Positions 1-7,535 are shown, counted from the stretch's first letter. The stretch: DNA of 11,969 bases from Zetaproteobacteria bacterium (GCA_021545665.1 JAJRTX010000317.1:1-11969), one strand, 5' to 3'. Notes: generated by a model not told the origin, from the letters alone. Numbers and translations: made by a program.

Positions 1-615
1 GCCTATGATCAGACCGGTATTGCATCCTGGTATGGACGCGATTTCCACGGTAAACTGACTGCCAATGGCGAACGTTATGATATGCGTGCACTGTCTGCCG
101 CCCATACCACGCTGCCCATGCCTACACTGGTTCGGGTAACCAATCTTGAAAACGGGCGGTCTGTTATTGTGCGAATCAATGATCGTGGCCCGTTTGTCAA
201 AAACAGACTGATTGATTTGTCTTATGCCGCTGCCAGGCAACTTGGTTATGAACAGCAGGGAACTACCCGCGTACGCGTGCAGACACTGGATTTACCCGTA
301 TCCGGCACACATATTGTATCAAAAACTGTTGTGCCGGCTGCTAAACCGCCAGCCACACAAAAGAAAGTAACCACTCGGCCGGAAGCCGGCATCTTTATTC
401 AGCTCGGCGCATTCAGCTCAGAAAGCAATGCTGGTCGCCTGCGTGATAAATTACGAGGCCAATATCCCTCCACCCGTCTGTATCCGGTAAAAATTGCATC
501 TCAAACCCTGTTTCGGGTGCGTATAGGCCCGTTTAAGGACATGAGTGGAATTGAACATACTGTCCGCTCATTACAAACAAACGGTTATAATCAAGCTATT
601 GTGATTATTGAATGA
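1..615 (+). CDS. rlpA: RlpA septal lytic transglycosylase, 5'-partial
   Basis: This is the 3' part (204 codons) of rlpA; frame 1 is open from base 1, so the signal peptide/lipobox and N-terminus lie outside the window. The fragment starts in the double-psi beta-barrel: GIASWYG at residues 6-12, then E24, D27, H35 and D61 (in RINDRGPF). Their spacing equals that of the functional residues E120, D123, H131 and D157 of Pseudomonas aeruginosa RlpA as I recall them, so the enzyme should be an active lytic transglycosylase cleaving naked (peptide-stripped) glycan strands at the septum. A Pro/Lys/Thr-rich linker follows, then a C-terminal SPOR domain (about 130-204, GIFIQLGAFSS to the end) that binds denuded septal peptidoglycan. 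The stop overlaps the next start in ATGA. An ATG at base 82 is internal to the catalytic domain and is not the true start. Confidence 0.95.
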   Translation, partial: AYDQTGIASWYGRDFHGKLTANGERYDMRALSAAHTTLPMPTLVRVTNLENGRSVIVRINDRGPFVKNRLIDLSYAAARQLGYEQQGTTRVRVQTLDLPVSGTHIVSKTVVPAAKPPATQKKVTTRPEAGIFIQLGAFSSESNAGRLRDKLRGQYPSTRLYPVKIASQTLFRVRIGPFKDMSGIEHTVRSLQTNGYNQAIVIIE

Positions 616-1220
616 GCAATCATAACAACCGTCCCCGCCTTGCCGCGTTTGGTTCTTCCCGGCTGGGAGCTGACAATCCGGCCTATACAGATGTTATCAA
701 ACTATCCACAGCCATAGCTGAACAGGGCTGGAATGGTATGACTGGCGGGCATCAGGGCATGATGGCGGCTTTTTCCGAAGGTATCCACGCAGGTGGCGGA
801 CATATCAGGGGCGTCACTCTTGAGCGTTTCCCCACTCCACCCGAAAACACATTAAGTGAAGAAATTCGCGCCCATGATTTTTTTGACCGCATGCGCACCA
901 TGATTGAGGAATCACAAGCATGGCTGGTGCTGCCGGGTGGACTGGGTACGCTGGCTGAACTGGCCATGACCTGGGATCTGATTTCCATCCATGTGCTCGA
1001 ACCGCGTCCCCTTCTGCTTTATGGTGAGATGTGGGAACCTGTGATTAATACGCTGGCCGGACACCTTGTTCTTTCCATGGATCAGGCATTTGAAACTATC
1101 CAGATTTGCAAAACACATGAGAACGTACTCAAGGCGTTGAATAAGCAGTCAACGATATTGGACAATTTGGCTCGCAAAGACACCAAGAGCATAAAGGGGG
1201 AAATCGCGCAACATGAATAG
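612..1220 (+). CDS. LOG-family (TIGR00730) nucleotide phosphoribohydrolase
   Basis: This 202-residue protein belongs to the LOG / lysine-decarboxylase-like Rossmann family (TIGR00730), whose studied members hydrolyse nucleoside 5'-monophosphates (cytokinin riboside monophosphates, AMP or pyrimidine nucleotides) to free base and ribose 5-phosphate. Seen in the sequence: an N-terminal strand with FGSSR (13-17), TGGHQGMM (44-51), an Arg-rich helix (FDRMRTM, 91-97) and the signature PGGLGTLAE (108-116), whose Glu is catalytic in the family. Length is normal. There is no signal peptide, so it is cytosolic. The ATG overlaps the rlpA stop (ATGA), implying translational coupling. The last 25 or so residues are polar and variable. 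The substrate cannot be told from sequence. The family was formerly often called 'lysine decarboxylase', which is a misannotation. Confidence 0.9.
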   Translation: MSNHNNRPRLAAFGSSRLGADNPAYTDVIKLSTAIAEQGWNGMTGGHQGMMAAFSEGIHAGGGHIRGVTLERFPTPPENTLSEEIRAHDFFDRMRTMIEESQAWLVLPGGLGTLAELAMTWDLISIHVLEPRPLLLYGEMWEPVINTLAGHLVLSMDQAFETIQICKTHENVLKALNKQSTILDNLARKDTKSIKGEIAQHE

Positions 1221-1268
1221 CGCTATCTCTGCGTTCTTTGCGCCTTTGCAAGAGCTGGGTTAGGCATC

Positions 1269-2141
1269 ATGCAAGTTAAAACATTCCAGGATTTGCGTGG
1301 CTGCGTTCCATCCAAACTGGCCAGCCAGCGGCTGGATCAGAATCTGGCTCAGATGTTCAGCTTGTCCCGCCGCCGCAGTCGCCGCGCCATTGATGAGGGC
1401 GGTGTTTACCTTAATGGTAAACGTTGCCGCACTGCCGGTCGAAAAATGAAAAGCGGAGATAAACTACGCATCGTTTTGCTGGAAGGTGAAAAGCTGCTCC
1501 CGTTTGATCCCCAACAGTTAATCTGGCAACAGGATTCACTCTATCTGATTCACAAGCGTAGCAGTCAGTATGCGCAGGAAGCCCTGCACCGCAGTCGGGG
1601 GACACTGCCTGATGAACTGGCCCGCCATCTTGAATTGCCACCTCAGACAGCCACAAGGCTCCGGCCTGTGCATCGGCTTGATCGGGATACATCCGGTCTT
1701 ATGCTGTTTTCTTCCAACCCACAGCAATTGCAGCAACTTCAGAAATACTGGCATTCATGCACACAGAAAAAATATCTCGCCATTGTCGAACCAGCACCGG
1801 AATGGGATGAACAGCATATTCTGTTAGCTATCTGCGGCAAACGCGATTCATATGGCTGCTATTCTGTTTCAAAGCAGGGTCGAGCCTGTGATACAGAGGC
1901 AAAAGTGCTGGAGCGCCATGGCAAGCGGGCACTTCTTGAGCTAATTCCACATACCGGACGAACTCACCAATTGCGTGTCCATCTTTCCGCATTAGGATGC
2001 CCCATCCTTGGCGATGTTCGCTACGGCGGAAAAGTTTTTAAACGAATGATGCTACATGCCCGATACTTACGTATCATCGCCCCGGCACTACCGGAAATAC
2101 ATGAATGGAACGCCCAGACTGAGGAGGATTGGCAATGGTAG
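1269..2141 (+). CDS. RluA-family RNA pseudouridine synthase with S4 domain
   Basis: This 290-residue enzyme isomerises uridine to pseudouridine in rRNA or tRNA. An N-terminal S4 RNA-binding domain (about 18-72, LASQRLDQNLAQ to GDKLRIVL) is followed by the catalytic domain. The family signature HRLDRDTSG lies at 135-143, with D138 the expected catalytic aspartate, and the later motif GRTHQLRVHLSALG-PILGD is intact. The usual RluA strand with 'NKP' before the signature reads LYLIHKRSSQ (91-100) here, so that segment is diverged. The S4 domain points to the RluC/RluD/YlyB side of the family rather than RluA itself; the target base cannot be assigned. The start follows a 48-base gap with only a weak TAGG ribosome site. 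The stop overlaps the downstream ATG. Confidence 0.9.
   Translation: MQVKTFQDLRGCVPSKLASQRLDQNLAQMFSLSRRRSRRAIDEGGVYLNGKRCRTAGRKMKSGDKLRIVLLEGEKLLPFDPQQLIWQQDSLYLIHKRSSQYAQEALHRSRGTLPDELARHLELPPQTATRLRPVHRLDRDTSGLMLFSSNPQQLQQLQKYWHSCTQKKYLAIVEPAPEWDEQHILLAICGKRDSYGCYSVSKQGRACDTEAKVLERHGKRALLELIPHTGRTHQLRVHLSALGCPILGDVRYGGKVFKRMMLHARYLRIIAPALPEIHEWNAQTEEDWQW
2121..2127 (+). promoter_or_regulatory. Strong Shine-Dalgarno fixing the DD-carboxypeptidase start
   Basis: GAGGAGG lies inside the end of the pseudouridine synthase gene, 7 bases before the ATG at 2135. The in-frame TTG at 2129 would sit only one base after it, which is too close, so the ATG at 2135 is the supported start. Confidence 0.8.
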
Positions 2142-3373
2142 ATAATTTATTTCACGATTGTACTGCTTTTAAGAACAGGAGCCTGTTTGCTTTCCTGGGC
2201 TTGCTTGCAACTATTATTATGCCTTTTTCAGCCCTTGCCGGCTCATGGCCTTCTCCACCTAGCATAGCCTCAAAATCATGGGCCATCATTGATGCCCGCT
2301 CTGGTCAGGTTATTGCCGAGCACAACTCCAGCCAGGAATTGCCACCAGCAAGTCTAACCAAAATGATGACCATGTATCTTGCTTTTGAGGCTATTAAACA
2401 AGGCCGTCTGAACATCAATGATAAGGTTGATGTAAGCAAGAAAGCATGGAAAATTGGTGGTAGCACTATGTTTCTTGAACCGCGATTGAAACCCAGTGTC
2501 GAAGAATTGCTTCATGGCATTGCAACACTCTCCGGTAATGATGCCTGCATTGCGCTGGCTGAACATGTTGCCGGCTCTGAAGAAGCTTTTGCCGAACGCA
2601 TGAATAAGAAGGCTGCTGAATTGGGGCTTAAACACTCCAATTTTGCCAATGCCACCGGCTTTCCAATGCAGGGACATTACAGTTCGGCTATGGACATGGC
2701 CCTGATCGGTGCAGCCTTATGGCGTGATTTTCCGGAACAATACAAAATGTTCGGCGAAAAGGAATATGCCTTTGATCAACACACTCAACCGAACCGGAAC
2801 CGTTTATTATGGAGTTTAGAGGGAGCAGATGGCATTAAAACGGGCCACACTAAAGAAGCCGGATATTGTCTGGTTGGTTCAGCAGAGAAGAACAATACAC
2901 GTTTTGTCGCTGCTGTTTTCAGCACAAAATCAGACCGCGCCCGCGCCCGGCAGACGGCAACCTTACTCAAATTCGGCTTTGCCAATTTCATTACACTGAG
3001 ACCATCAGAAAGAGATATACGCCGAAAGGTAGAAGTATTTGAAGGCACTGAGGATCATGTCTGGCTCAAACCAGCCGCCCCCATATGGGTTACTGTACCC
3101 AAAGGCAAGGAGTCATCATTATCATTCCGCCTTCGCTATGATGCGCCTTTGAAAGCCGAGATCAAAAAAGACCAGAACCTGGGCTCTATTGATGCTGTTC
3201 TTGACGGTAAAAAAGATGATGCAACAGTATTAAAATCTGTTGCCATGATTGCTGCGCGTGATGTTGCACGTGCCTCCTGGTTCGGTCGTCAGTGGGATAA
3301 CCTGCGCCTGTGGGGACGCGGCGCCATTAAAAGCTTTCTTGCAGAAGACAAAGAAAAAATCGAACAGAAGTGA
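2135..3373 (+). CDS. dacA: D-alanyl-D-alanine carboxypeptidase (PBP5/6 type)
   Basis: This low-molecular-mass penicillin-binding protein trims the terminal D-Ala from peptidoglycan pentapeptides in the periplasm. From the ATG at 2135 it has 412 residues. There is a signal peptide with a hydrophobic core at about 17-35 and likely cleavage after ALA35. The serine-peptidase triad motifs are SLTK (S73 nucleophile, K76), SGN (133-135) and KTG (235-237). A C-terminal PBP5-type beta domain (about 285-380) is followed by a terminal amphipathic stretch (from about WDNLRLWGRG to the end) typical of membrane-surface anchoring. Length and architecture match DacA/DacC. The start overlaps the upstream stop by 7 bases, and the aminotransferase gene begins 7 bases after its stop. 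Whether it is the dacA or dacC orthologue cannot be decided from this window. Confidence 0.93.
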   Translation: MVDNLFHDCTAFKNRSLFAFLGLLATIIMPFSALAGSWPSPPSIASKSWAIIDARSGQVIAEHNSSQELPPASLTKMMTMYLAFEAIKQGRLNINDKVDVSKKAWKIGGSTMFLEPRLKPSVEELLHGIATLSGNDACIALAEHVAGSEEAFAERMNKKAAELGLKHSNFANATGFPMQGHYSSAMDMALIGAALWRDFPEQYKMFGEKEYAFDQHTQPNRNRLLWSLEGADGIKTGHTKEAGYCLVGSAEKNNTRFVAAVFSTKSDRARARQTATLLKFGFANFITLRPSERDIRRKVEVFEGTEDHVWLKPAAPIWVTVPKGKESSLSFRLRYDAPLKAEIKKDQNLGSIDAVLDGKKDDATVLKSVAMIAARDVARASWFGRQWDNLRLWGRGAIKSFLAEDKEKIEQK

Positions 3374-3380
3374 TTTGTAA

Positions 3381-4244
3381 ATGAAGCAGGATATGTCTCT
3401 CACTGCCTGGGTGAATGGCCGTTTTATGCCATTAAATGAAGCAACGGTTCATATCGAAGATCGTGGTTTCCAGTTCGCAGATGGTGTTTATGAAGTTATC
3501 GCCTGCTTCGGCGGCACATTCCTTGACCTGGATGCACATTTAAAACGTCTGCAGAACTCGTGTAATGCTATTGCCATCACAATCCCATATTCGCAAGACG
3601 AGCTGGCATCATTAATTCAACAAAGCTATACGCTTAACCCCTTTGATCACGCCATGATTTATATGCAGATCACGCGTGGTGTTGCCCCCCGTTCACATCT
3701 GGTCAAAGAGCAGCTACAACCCACACTGGTTATTACAGTACGTGAACTGCCCGAACCAACAGAGGACAAACTCGCCCATGGTGCATCCGGAATCACCAGA
3801 CCAGATTTACGCTGGAAACGCTGTGATATCAAATCTATCGCATTGCTGGCCAGTGTACTGGGCAAACAGGAAGCGGAATCTCATGGGGTTGATGAAACCT
3901 TCTGGCTCGATGAACAAAACCATGTTCTGGAGGGTTGTGCCACCAACTGTTTTGCAATAATAAACCAGAAACTCATTACCCATCCATTGGATCATCAAGT
4001 ACTTGGAGGCATTACCCGCCGAATGCTGTTGCGCCTGGCCCGTACTCATAACTTGCAGATTGAGGAGCGGCAATGGAAACTATCAGAAGCAGGATTAACT
4101 GAATGCATGATGACCAGCACCACCAACGCCGTCATGCCGGTTTGTCAGATCAACGGGAAACCTGTTGGAAATGGAACCCCCGGCTCTGTAACCATGCAGT
4201 TGCGGCAATGGATGCTGGATGAATTTAAGGCACTGAAAGAGTGA
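3381..4244 (+). CDS. dat: D-amino acid (D-alanine) aminotransferase, class IV PLP fold
   Basis: This 287-residue fold-type IV PLP enzyme is predicted to exchange D-alanine and 2-oxoglutarate for pyruvate and D-glutamate. Seen: EDRGFQFADGVYEV (26-39, with the Tyr of the Bacillus enzyme active site at Y37), TRGVAPRSH (98-106), which supplies the Arg/His pair (R104, H106) that binds the substrate carboxylate in Bacillus D-alanine aminotransferase, the PLP lysine in DIKSIALL (K151), and E184 in LEGCATN. The RxH pair separates it from branched-chain aminotransferase and aminodeoxychorismate lyase, which share the fold. It is cytosolic. Its place next to the DD-carboxypeptidase suggests a role in recycling or balancing D-Ala and D-Glu. 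The start is ATG 3381; ATG 3393 (AGGA only one base upstream) is less likely. The stop overlaps the next GTG. Confidence 0.88.
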   Translation: MKQDMSLTAWVNGRFMPLNEATVHIEDRGFQFADGVYEVIACFGGTFLDLDAHLKRLQNSCNAIAITIPYSQDELASLIQQSYTLNPFDHAMIYMQITRGVAPRSHLVKEQLQPTLVITVRELPEPTEDKLAHGASGITRPDLRWKRCDIKSIALLASVLGKQEAESHGVDETFWLDEQNHVLEGCATNCFAIINQKLITHPLDHQVLGGITRRMLLRLARTHNLQIEERQWKLSEAGLTECMMTSTTNAVMPVCQINGKPVGNGTPGSVTMQLRQWMLDEFKALKE

Positions 4245-4882
4245 TCAGAGGTGTGTTGCTGGATATGGATGGCACCATTGTCGATGCTTTTCCACCCATT
4301 ATTCGCGCTCTGAACCAGACCTTCACTGAATTCGGTCTGCCACAGATGACGCCGCAGGAAGTCAAACGGCATACCGGACGCGGCGATTGCAGCATGATCT
4401 CCCTGTTCGGAGAACGACGGGAAGAAGCAGGCGTACGCTTTCTGGAAATCCATGATGAGGATTACCTGCAACATATCACCCCACTGGCCGGAGCTGAAAA
4501 ATTATTTCTGTGGTTAGAGGAAAAAAACATCCCGTGTGCCATTGTCACCAGTAAAAGTCAGCTTCGGGCTGAAGCTCAACTGGATGTGTTGGGCTGGAGC
4601 GATTTGATTCAGTCCGTTATCGGCAAAATCGATGGCCGCCCTGAAAAACCCGATCCAACCCCGGTGCTGCTGGCTTGTGAAGCATTACATGTCAGTCCGG
4701 AACAGACTGTCATGATTGGTGACGGCATTGCCGACATGAAATCAGCCATAAGAGCGGGCGCGTTCCCTCTGGGTATGTGCGACAGCTTTTCGGCTGAAGA
4801 GTTAACACAGGTCGGGGCAGCACACTGTTTTAATACTTTGACTGAAGTTCACACATGGCTGGCTGGACAAATTGATACATAA
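4241..4882 (+). CDS. HAD-superfamily phosphatase, phosphoglycolate-phosphatase-like
   Basis: This 213-residue HAD subfamily IA hydrolase starts with GTG in a GTGA overlap with the aminotransferase stop. Motif I is DMDGTIVD, with nucleophile D8 and acid/base D10. An alpha-helical cap follows (about 15-80). Motif II is VTS (T103/S104), motif III the Lys of RPEKPDP (K136), and motif IV GDGIADM (D161, D165). All catalytic residues are present, so it should be an active Mg-dependent phosphatase of small phosphometabolites. It resembles phosphoglycolate phosphatase (Gph) and pyrophosphatase PpaX-type enzymes; the true substrate is not evident. It may act as general metabolite-damage control. It overlaps the start of hslO by 11 bases. 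Confidence 0.87.
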   Translation: MIRGVLLDMDGTIVDAFPPIIRALNQTFTEFGLPQMTPQEVKRHTGRGDCSMISLFGERREEAGVRFLEIHDEDYLQHITPLAGAEKLFLWLEEKNIPCAIVTSKSQLRAEAQLDVLGWSDLIQSVIGKIDGRPEKPDPTPVLLACEALHVSPEQTVMIGDGIADMKSAIRAGAFPLGMCDSFSAEELTQVGAAHCFNTLTEVHTWLAGQIDT

Positions 4883-5702
4883 CACAGACACAGACCCGCT
4901 TATTCGTTTCCTGATACCCGAAGCGCATACGCGCGGCGCCATCATTCGTGGCAGCAACATCATAACCGAAGCCAGACGGATTCATGGTCTGAATCAGGCA
5001 ACCGGAGAATTATTCGGTCAGGTCTTACTGGCTTCTATTCTGTTGCTCAGCATCAATAAAGGCGGCATGCGTCAGGTTTTACAACTTGATGCAGTAGCCT
5101 CTTCATCGCATGCGCCACTCAAACGCATGATGGCCGAAACGCGTCGCGGTTCGGTTCGTGGCAGCCTGAACTGGCAGGAAGAAAACGTAAGCATGCGAGA
5201 TCAGAATCATGGCGGCATCGGCAACTGGATGGGCAACCCGATTCATTTATCAACAGTGCGCGACATGGGTATCGGGGAACCTTATATTTCAACCATTAAG
5301 CATGAATCTAATTTTCTCACCGATCATATACTACATTATCTGAGCCAGTCGGTTCAAACCCGGGCCGATATCATCCTGCATGGTGACCTTGCATTAATGA
5401 TTGAGGCTATGCCCGGATGCGATGAAGAACACTGGTTCAAGGCTGTCGAAGCCATGGCCTCTATCCCGAACTCGGCTTTGGATAACGATTCACCCGAAGA
5501 GATATTGTCCCATTTTGAAGCCCTGCGCTGCAAACAGGCCAGCCGCGATGTATATGCTTATCACTGCGATTGCAGCCCTGAGAAAATGAGCCATGCCATC
5601 AAAGGGCTGCCTGCCGAACAATTACAGGAGCTGACCGATGAAAACGGTGAAATCACTGTCTCCTGCCAGTACTGTGATAACCACTATAAACTGAAACCGT
5701 GA
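4872..5702 (+). CDS. hslO: Hsp33 redox-regulated holdase chaperone
   Basis: Hsp33 is a cytosolic ATP-independent chaperone switched on by oxidative unfolding. The 276-residue protein has the N-terminal chaperone core (RFLIPEAHTRG at 12-22 aligns with the E. coli N-terminus) and the C-terminal zinc switch: CDC (C232, C234) and CQYC (C265, C268). These four cysteines fall at the same numbers as I recall for E. coli Hsp33, so zinc binding and disulfide switching should be kept. Further cysteines sit at 183 and 220. No ATG exists before the conserved N-terminal region; the TTG at 4872, inside the previous gene, is the best start and gives the expected length. It has only a weak GGA site 4 bases upstream, so translation is probably coupled. 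The stop overlaps the next GTG. Confidence 0.95.
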   Translation: MIHNTDTDPLIRFLIPEAHTRGAIIRGSNIITEARRIHGLNQATGELFGQVLLASILLLSINKGGMRQVLQLDAVASSSHAPLKRMMAETRRGSVRGSLNWQEENVSMRDQNHGGIGNWMGNPIHLSTVRDMGIGEPYISTIKHESNFLTDHILHYLSQSVQTRADIILHGDLALMIEAMPGCDEEHWFKAVEAMASIPNSALDNDSPEEILSHFEALRCKQASRDVYAYHCDCSPEKMSHAIKGLPAEQLQELTDENGEITVSCQYCDNHYKLKP

Positions 5703-6397
5703 CCAGGATTGACTACAATATAGTTGTCAGACCCAGGCGAAAAACAGCATCTATCGTGATCAGGGCAAACAACGAAATCGATGTACTGGTTCCTCCCCGC
5801 ATGCCGGGCAAATACATCGAACAATTCGTGCTCAGCAAGAGAAAATGGATAGACAAAAAACTATATTTCAATGAACAGATCCGGCTACAGTACCAGCCAA
5901 AAAAATTTATCGAAGGTGAAATATTACACTTTCTTGGTACACCCTGTCGATTAAATATTACACATAAAGAGAAGGAATCTATCTTACTGAATAATAACGA
6001 CTTATATATCTATATTAAAGCTGGATTATCAGAAAAAAAACAAACGCAACACATTCAAAAGAAACTATTATCATGGTACAAAGAACAAGCAGAATTCCAG
6101 TTACATGACAGAGCCGAACATTTCTCCACAATGATTGGCAAGGCGCCTTCACATGCCGGCATTAAAAACTATAAAAGCCGCTGGGGAAGCTGCCATCATG
6201 ATGGCCAGATCTACCTGAACTGGCGTCTGATCATGGCTCCGGAATGGGTGTTTGATTACGTAGTCATCCACGAACTCTGCCACCTGATCCACCACAACCA
6301 TTCCCCCGCTTTCTGGCAACTTGTCGAAACAATTGTATCGGATTATCAAAATGCAAAAACATGGTTGAAGATTAATGGCTTAACTCTGGAGCTGTGA
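5699..6397 (+). CDS. YgjP-type (DUF45/M48-like) zinc metallopeptidase
   Basis: This 232-residue cytosolic protein of the YgjP/DUF45 metal-dependent hydrolase family has the gluzincin motif HELCH (191-195) with a likely third ligand H201 in HSPAFW, and the family signature RWGSC (161-165, in KSRWGSCHHDGQIYLNWRL). The N-terminal half is a basic, strand-rich region (RRKTASIVIRANNEIDVLVP) typical of the family. The biological substrate is unknown. GTG at 5699 overlaps the hslO stop (GTGA). Bases about 5880-6120 are clearly richer in A+T than the neighbouring genes, while the catalytic C-terminal part is more GC-balanced. It is the last gene of the + strand run; no strong terminator is seen after it. 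Confidence 0.88.
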   Translation: MTRIDYNIVVRPRRKTASIVIRANNEIDVLVPPRMPGKYIEQFVLSKRKWIDKKLYFNEQIRLQYQPKKFIEGEILHFLGTPCRLNITHKEKESILLNNNDLYIYIKAGLSEKKQTQHIQKKLLSWYKEQAEFQLHDRAEHFSTMIGKAPSHAGIKNYKSRWGSCHHDGQIYLNWRLIMAPEWVFDYVVIHELCHLIHHNHSPAFWQLVETIVSDYQNAKTWLKINGLTLEL

Positions 6398-6677
6398 TCT
6401 GCCGATCTACATGATGTCTCAGTAAGCCCAAAGCAAACCATCACCCTTCCTTATAGTTGCGTCACAGACAAACTACTCACCTACAATATTTCAAAATGGC
6501 AGCTTTTTTCTGAACAAATACTTTCATGCACTTATTCATCGCGCAAATACAGAATTCTGACGAAATCGGCAAGAGTCATTTGGACGACTTTAAGCCCCCC
6601 AAACGGCAAGTATCATGATCGTATGCATCCTCTCGCCTTTGCTCACAACATCAGAAACCAGTGTAACTGGTACGGAA
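6398..6677. other. Convergent intergenic region, no convincing gene
   Basis: These 280 bases separate the 3' ends of the metallopeptidase (+) and the cytochrome (-). I see no tRNA, no classical terminator with a T-run and no ORF with a ribosome site. There is a short inverted repeat near the right end (listed separately) and a 30-codon frame, 6526-6618, without a Shine-Dalgarno. Confidence 0.6.
6657..6671. repeat. Short inverted repeat downstream of the cytochrome gene
   Basis: ACCAGT-GTA-ACTGGT is a perfect 6-bp inverted repeat with a 3-base loop, 6 bases beyond the stop of the - strand cytochrome gene. It could be a weak 3'-end hairpin, but on the - strand it is followed only by TTCTGATGTT, not a T-run, so a terminator role is uncertain. 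Confidence 0.35.
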
Positions 6678-7535
6678 TTATTTCAGCAGGTCAACCACTC
6701 TGCCACGATAGCCTGCATGGCAGGCCATACAGGCGCTGAGCATCTGTGACTGGCGTTGAATCAGCTGCGGCATGTCCCTGGCTGCGGCTGCTTCTTCTAT
6801 CCTGATCGCCAGAGCATGTACTTTTCCATCCGCTTCCTTAAATTTCGGCATCTCCGTTCCCAGCGAGGCCATGATTTTCATACGCTGCATCATCGAAGGC
6901 TTGTCATGATATGCAATGGCATGTGCTGCCTCTGCCGCAGCATCAAAATTTTCCAGCAGAATGGCATGGCCGAGTCTGGCGTAATCATGGCTCAATTGCT
7001 GCATGATCTGTTTCAGCGTACCTGTTCCAGCCTGCTTTTCAGCTGTTAAATTTTCTTTGGCGCCATTATGTCCGGAGCAAAGCCTGTTAAAACGGTTTTC
7101 GGCTTTATTAAAATGCTGCATATCCCCCTTGGCCTTCGCCATTTTCATGGCTGCTTTCCAGTGCTTGCAGGGCACTGCAAATGAGGCGTCATGGATATAT
7201 GCTGCAATCTGTTTCATATCATCTTCAGCAACATCCACGGCGGGCATAAGACCGACATGTTTGATTGCCATTTTTAACAACGCCTTCTCTTCCGAAGGCT
7301 GCCGGACAAATTCTGTGATTTTCCGGATAAATTCCGCTCTGTCTGAACTGGCCATCTTGTACCGCTTCTGCACACCAAACATCGGTGGGGCCATGGGTGG
7401 ATCAAGTTCAGCATTGTGACAGGCCAGACAATTTTCCTGAAACAGTTTCTGGCCTTCTGAAGATGCAGCATCGCCAGCATAGGCATTGGCTGTCAGCAAT
7501 ATGCCTGTTGCTGCCAGGACCATGATTTTTTTCAT
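6678..7535 (-). CDS. Exported dihaem cytochrome: class I c domain fused to c'-like domain
   Basis: This 285-residue periplasmic protein has a clear signal peptide (MKKIMVLAATGILLTANAYA, cleavage after A20). A class I cytochrome c domain (about 24-118) carries CLACH (36-40) and probable Met ligands further on (for example M97 in VGLMPAV). A helical linker (about 119-165) with single cysteines C123 and C153 leads to an Ala/Met/His-rich four-helix-type region (about 170-285) ending in CMACHAGYR (269-277), the C-terminal haem position typical of cytochrome c'/c556. Two covalent haems are therefore expected. Likely role: electron transfer, or gas/NO binding by the c' module; neither is shown. It is the third gene after the adaptor and RND permease on the same strand. 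A strong AAGGAG site lies 6 bases before the ATG, separated from the permease by a palindrome. Confidence 0.85.
   Translation of the reverse strand: MKKIMVLAATGILLTANAYAGDAASSEGQKLFQENCLACHNAELDPPMAPPMFGVQKRYKMASSDRAEFIRKITEFVRQPSEEKALLKMAIKHVGLMPAVDVAEDDMKQIAAYIHDASFAVPCKHWKAAMKMAKAKGDMQHFNKAENRFNRLCSGHNGAKENLTAEKQAGTGTLKQIMQQLSHDYARLGHAILLENFDAAAEAAHAIAYHDKPSMMQRMKIMASLGTEMPKFKEADGKVHALAIRIEEAAAARDMPQLIQRQSQMLSACMACHAGYRGRVVDLLK

Noticed and set aside
2129..2134. TTG as upstream start of the DD-carboxypeptidase
   Set aside because: It lies one base after the GAGGAGG ribosome site; ATG 2135 has ideal spacing.
7060..7082. LCSGH in the linker of the cytochrome (C153) as a third haem site
   Set aside because: It lacks the CxxCH spacing; only one cysteine precedes the histidine.
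7003..7419. A + strand open frame of 138 codons
   Set aside because: It is antisense to the signal-peptide and haem-motif-bearing cytochrome gene, has no recognisable domain, and is a codon-bias shadow.
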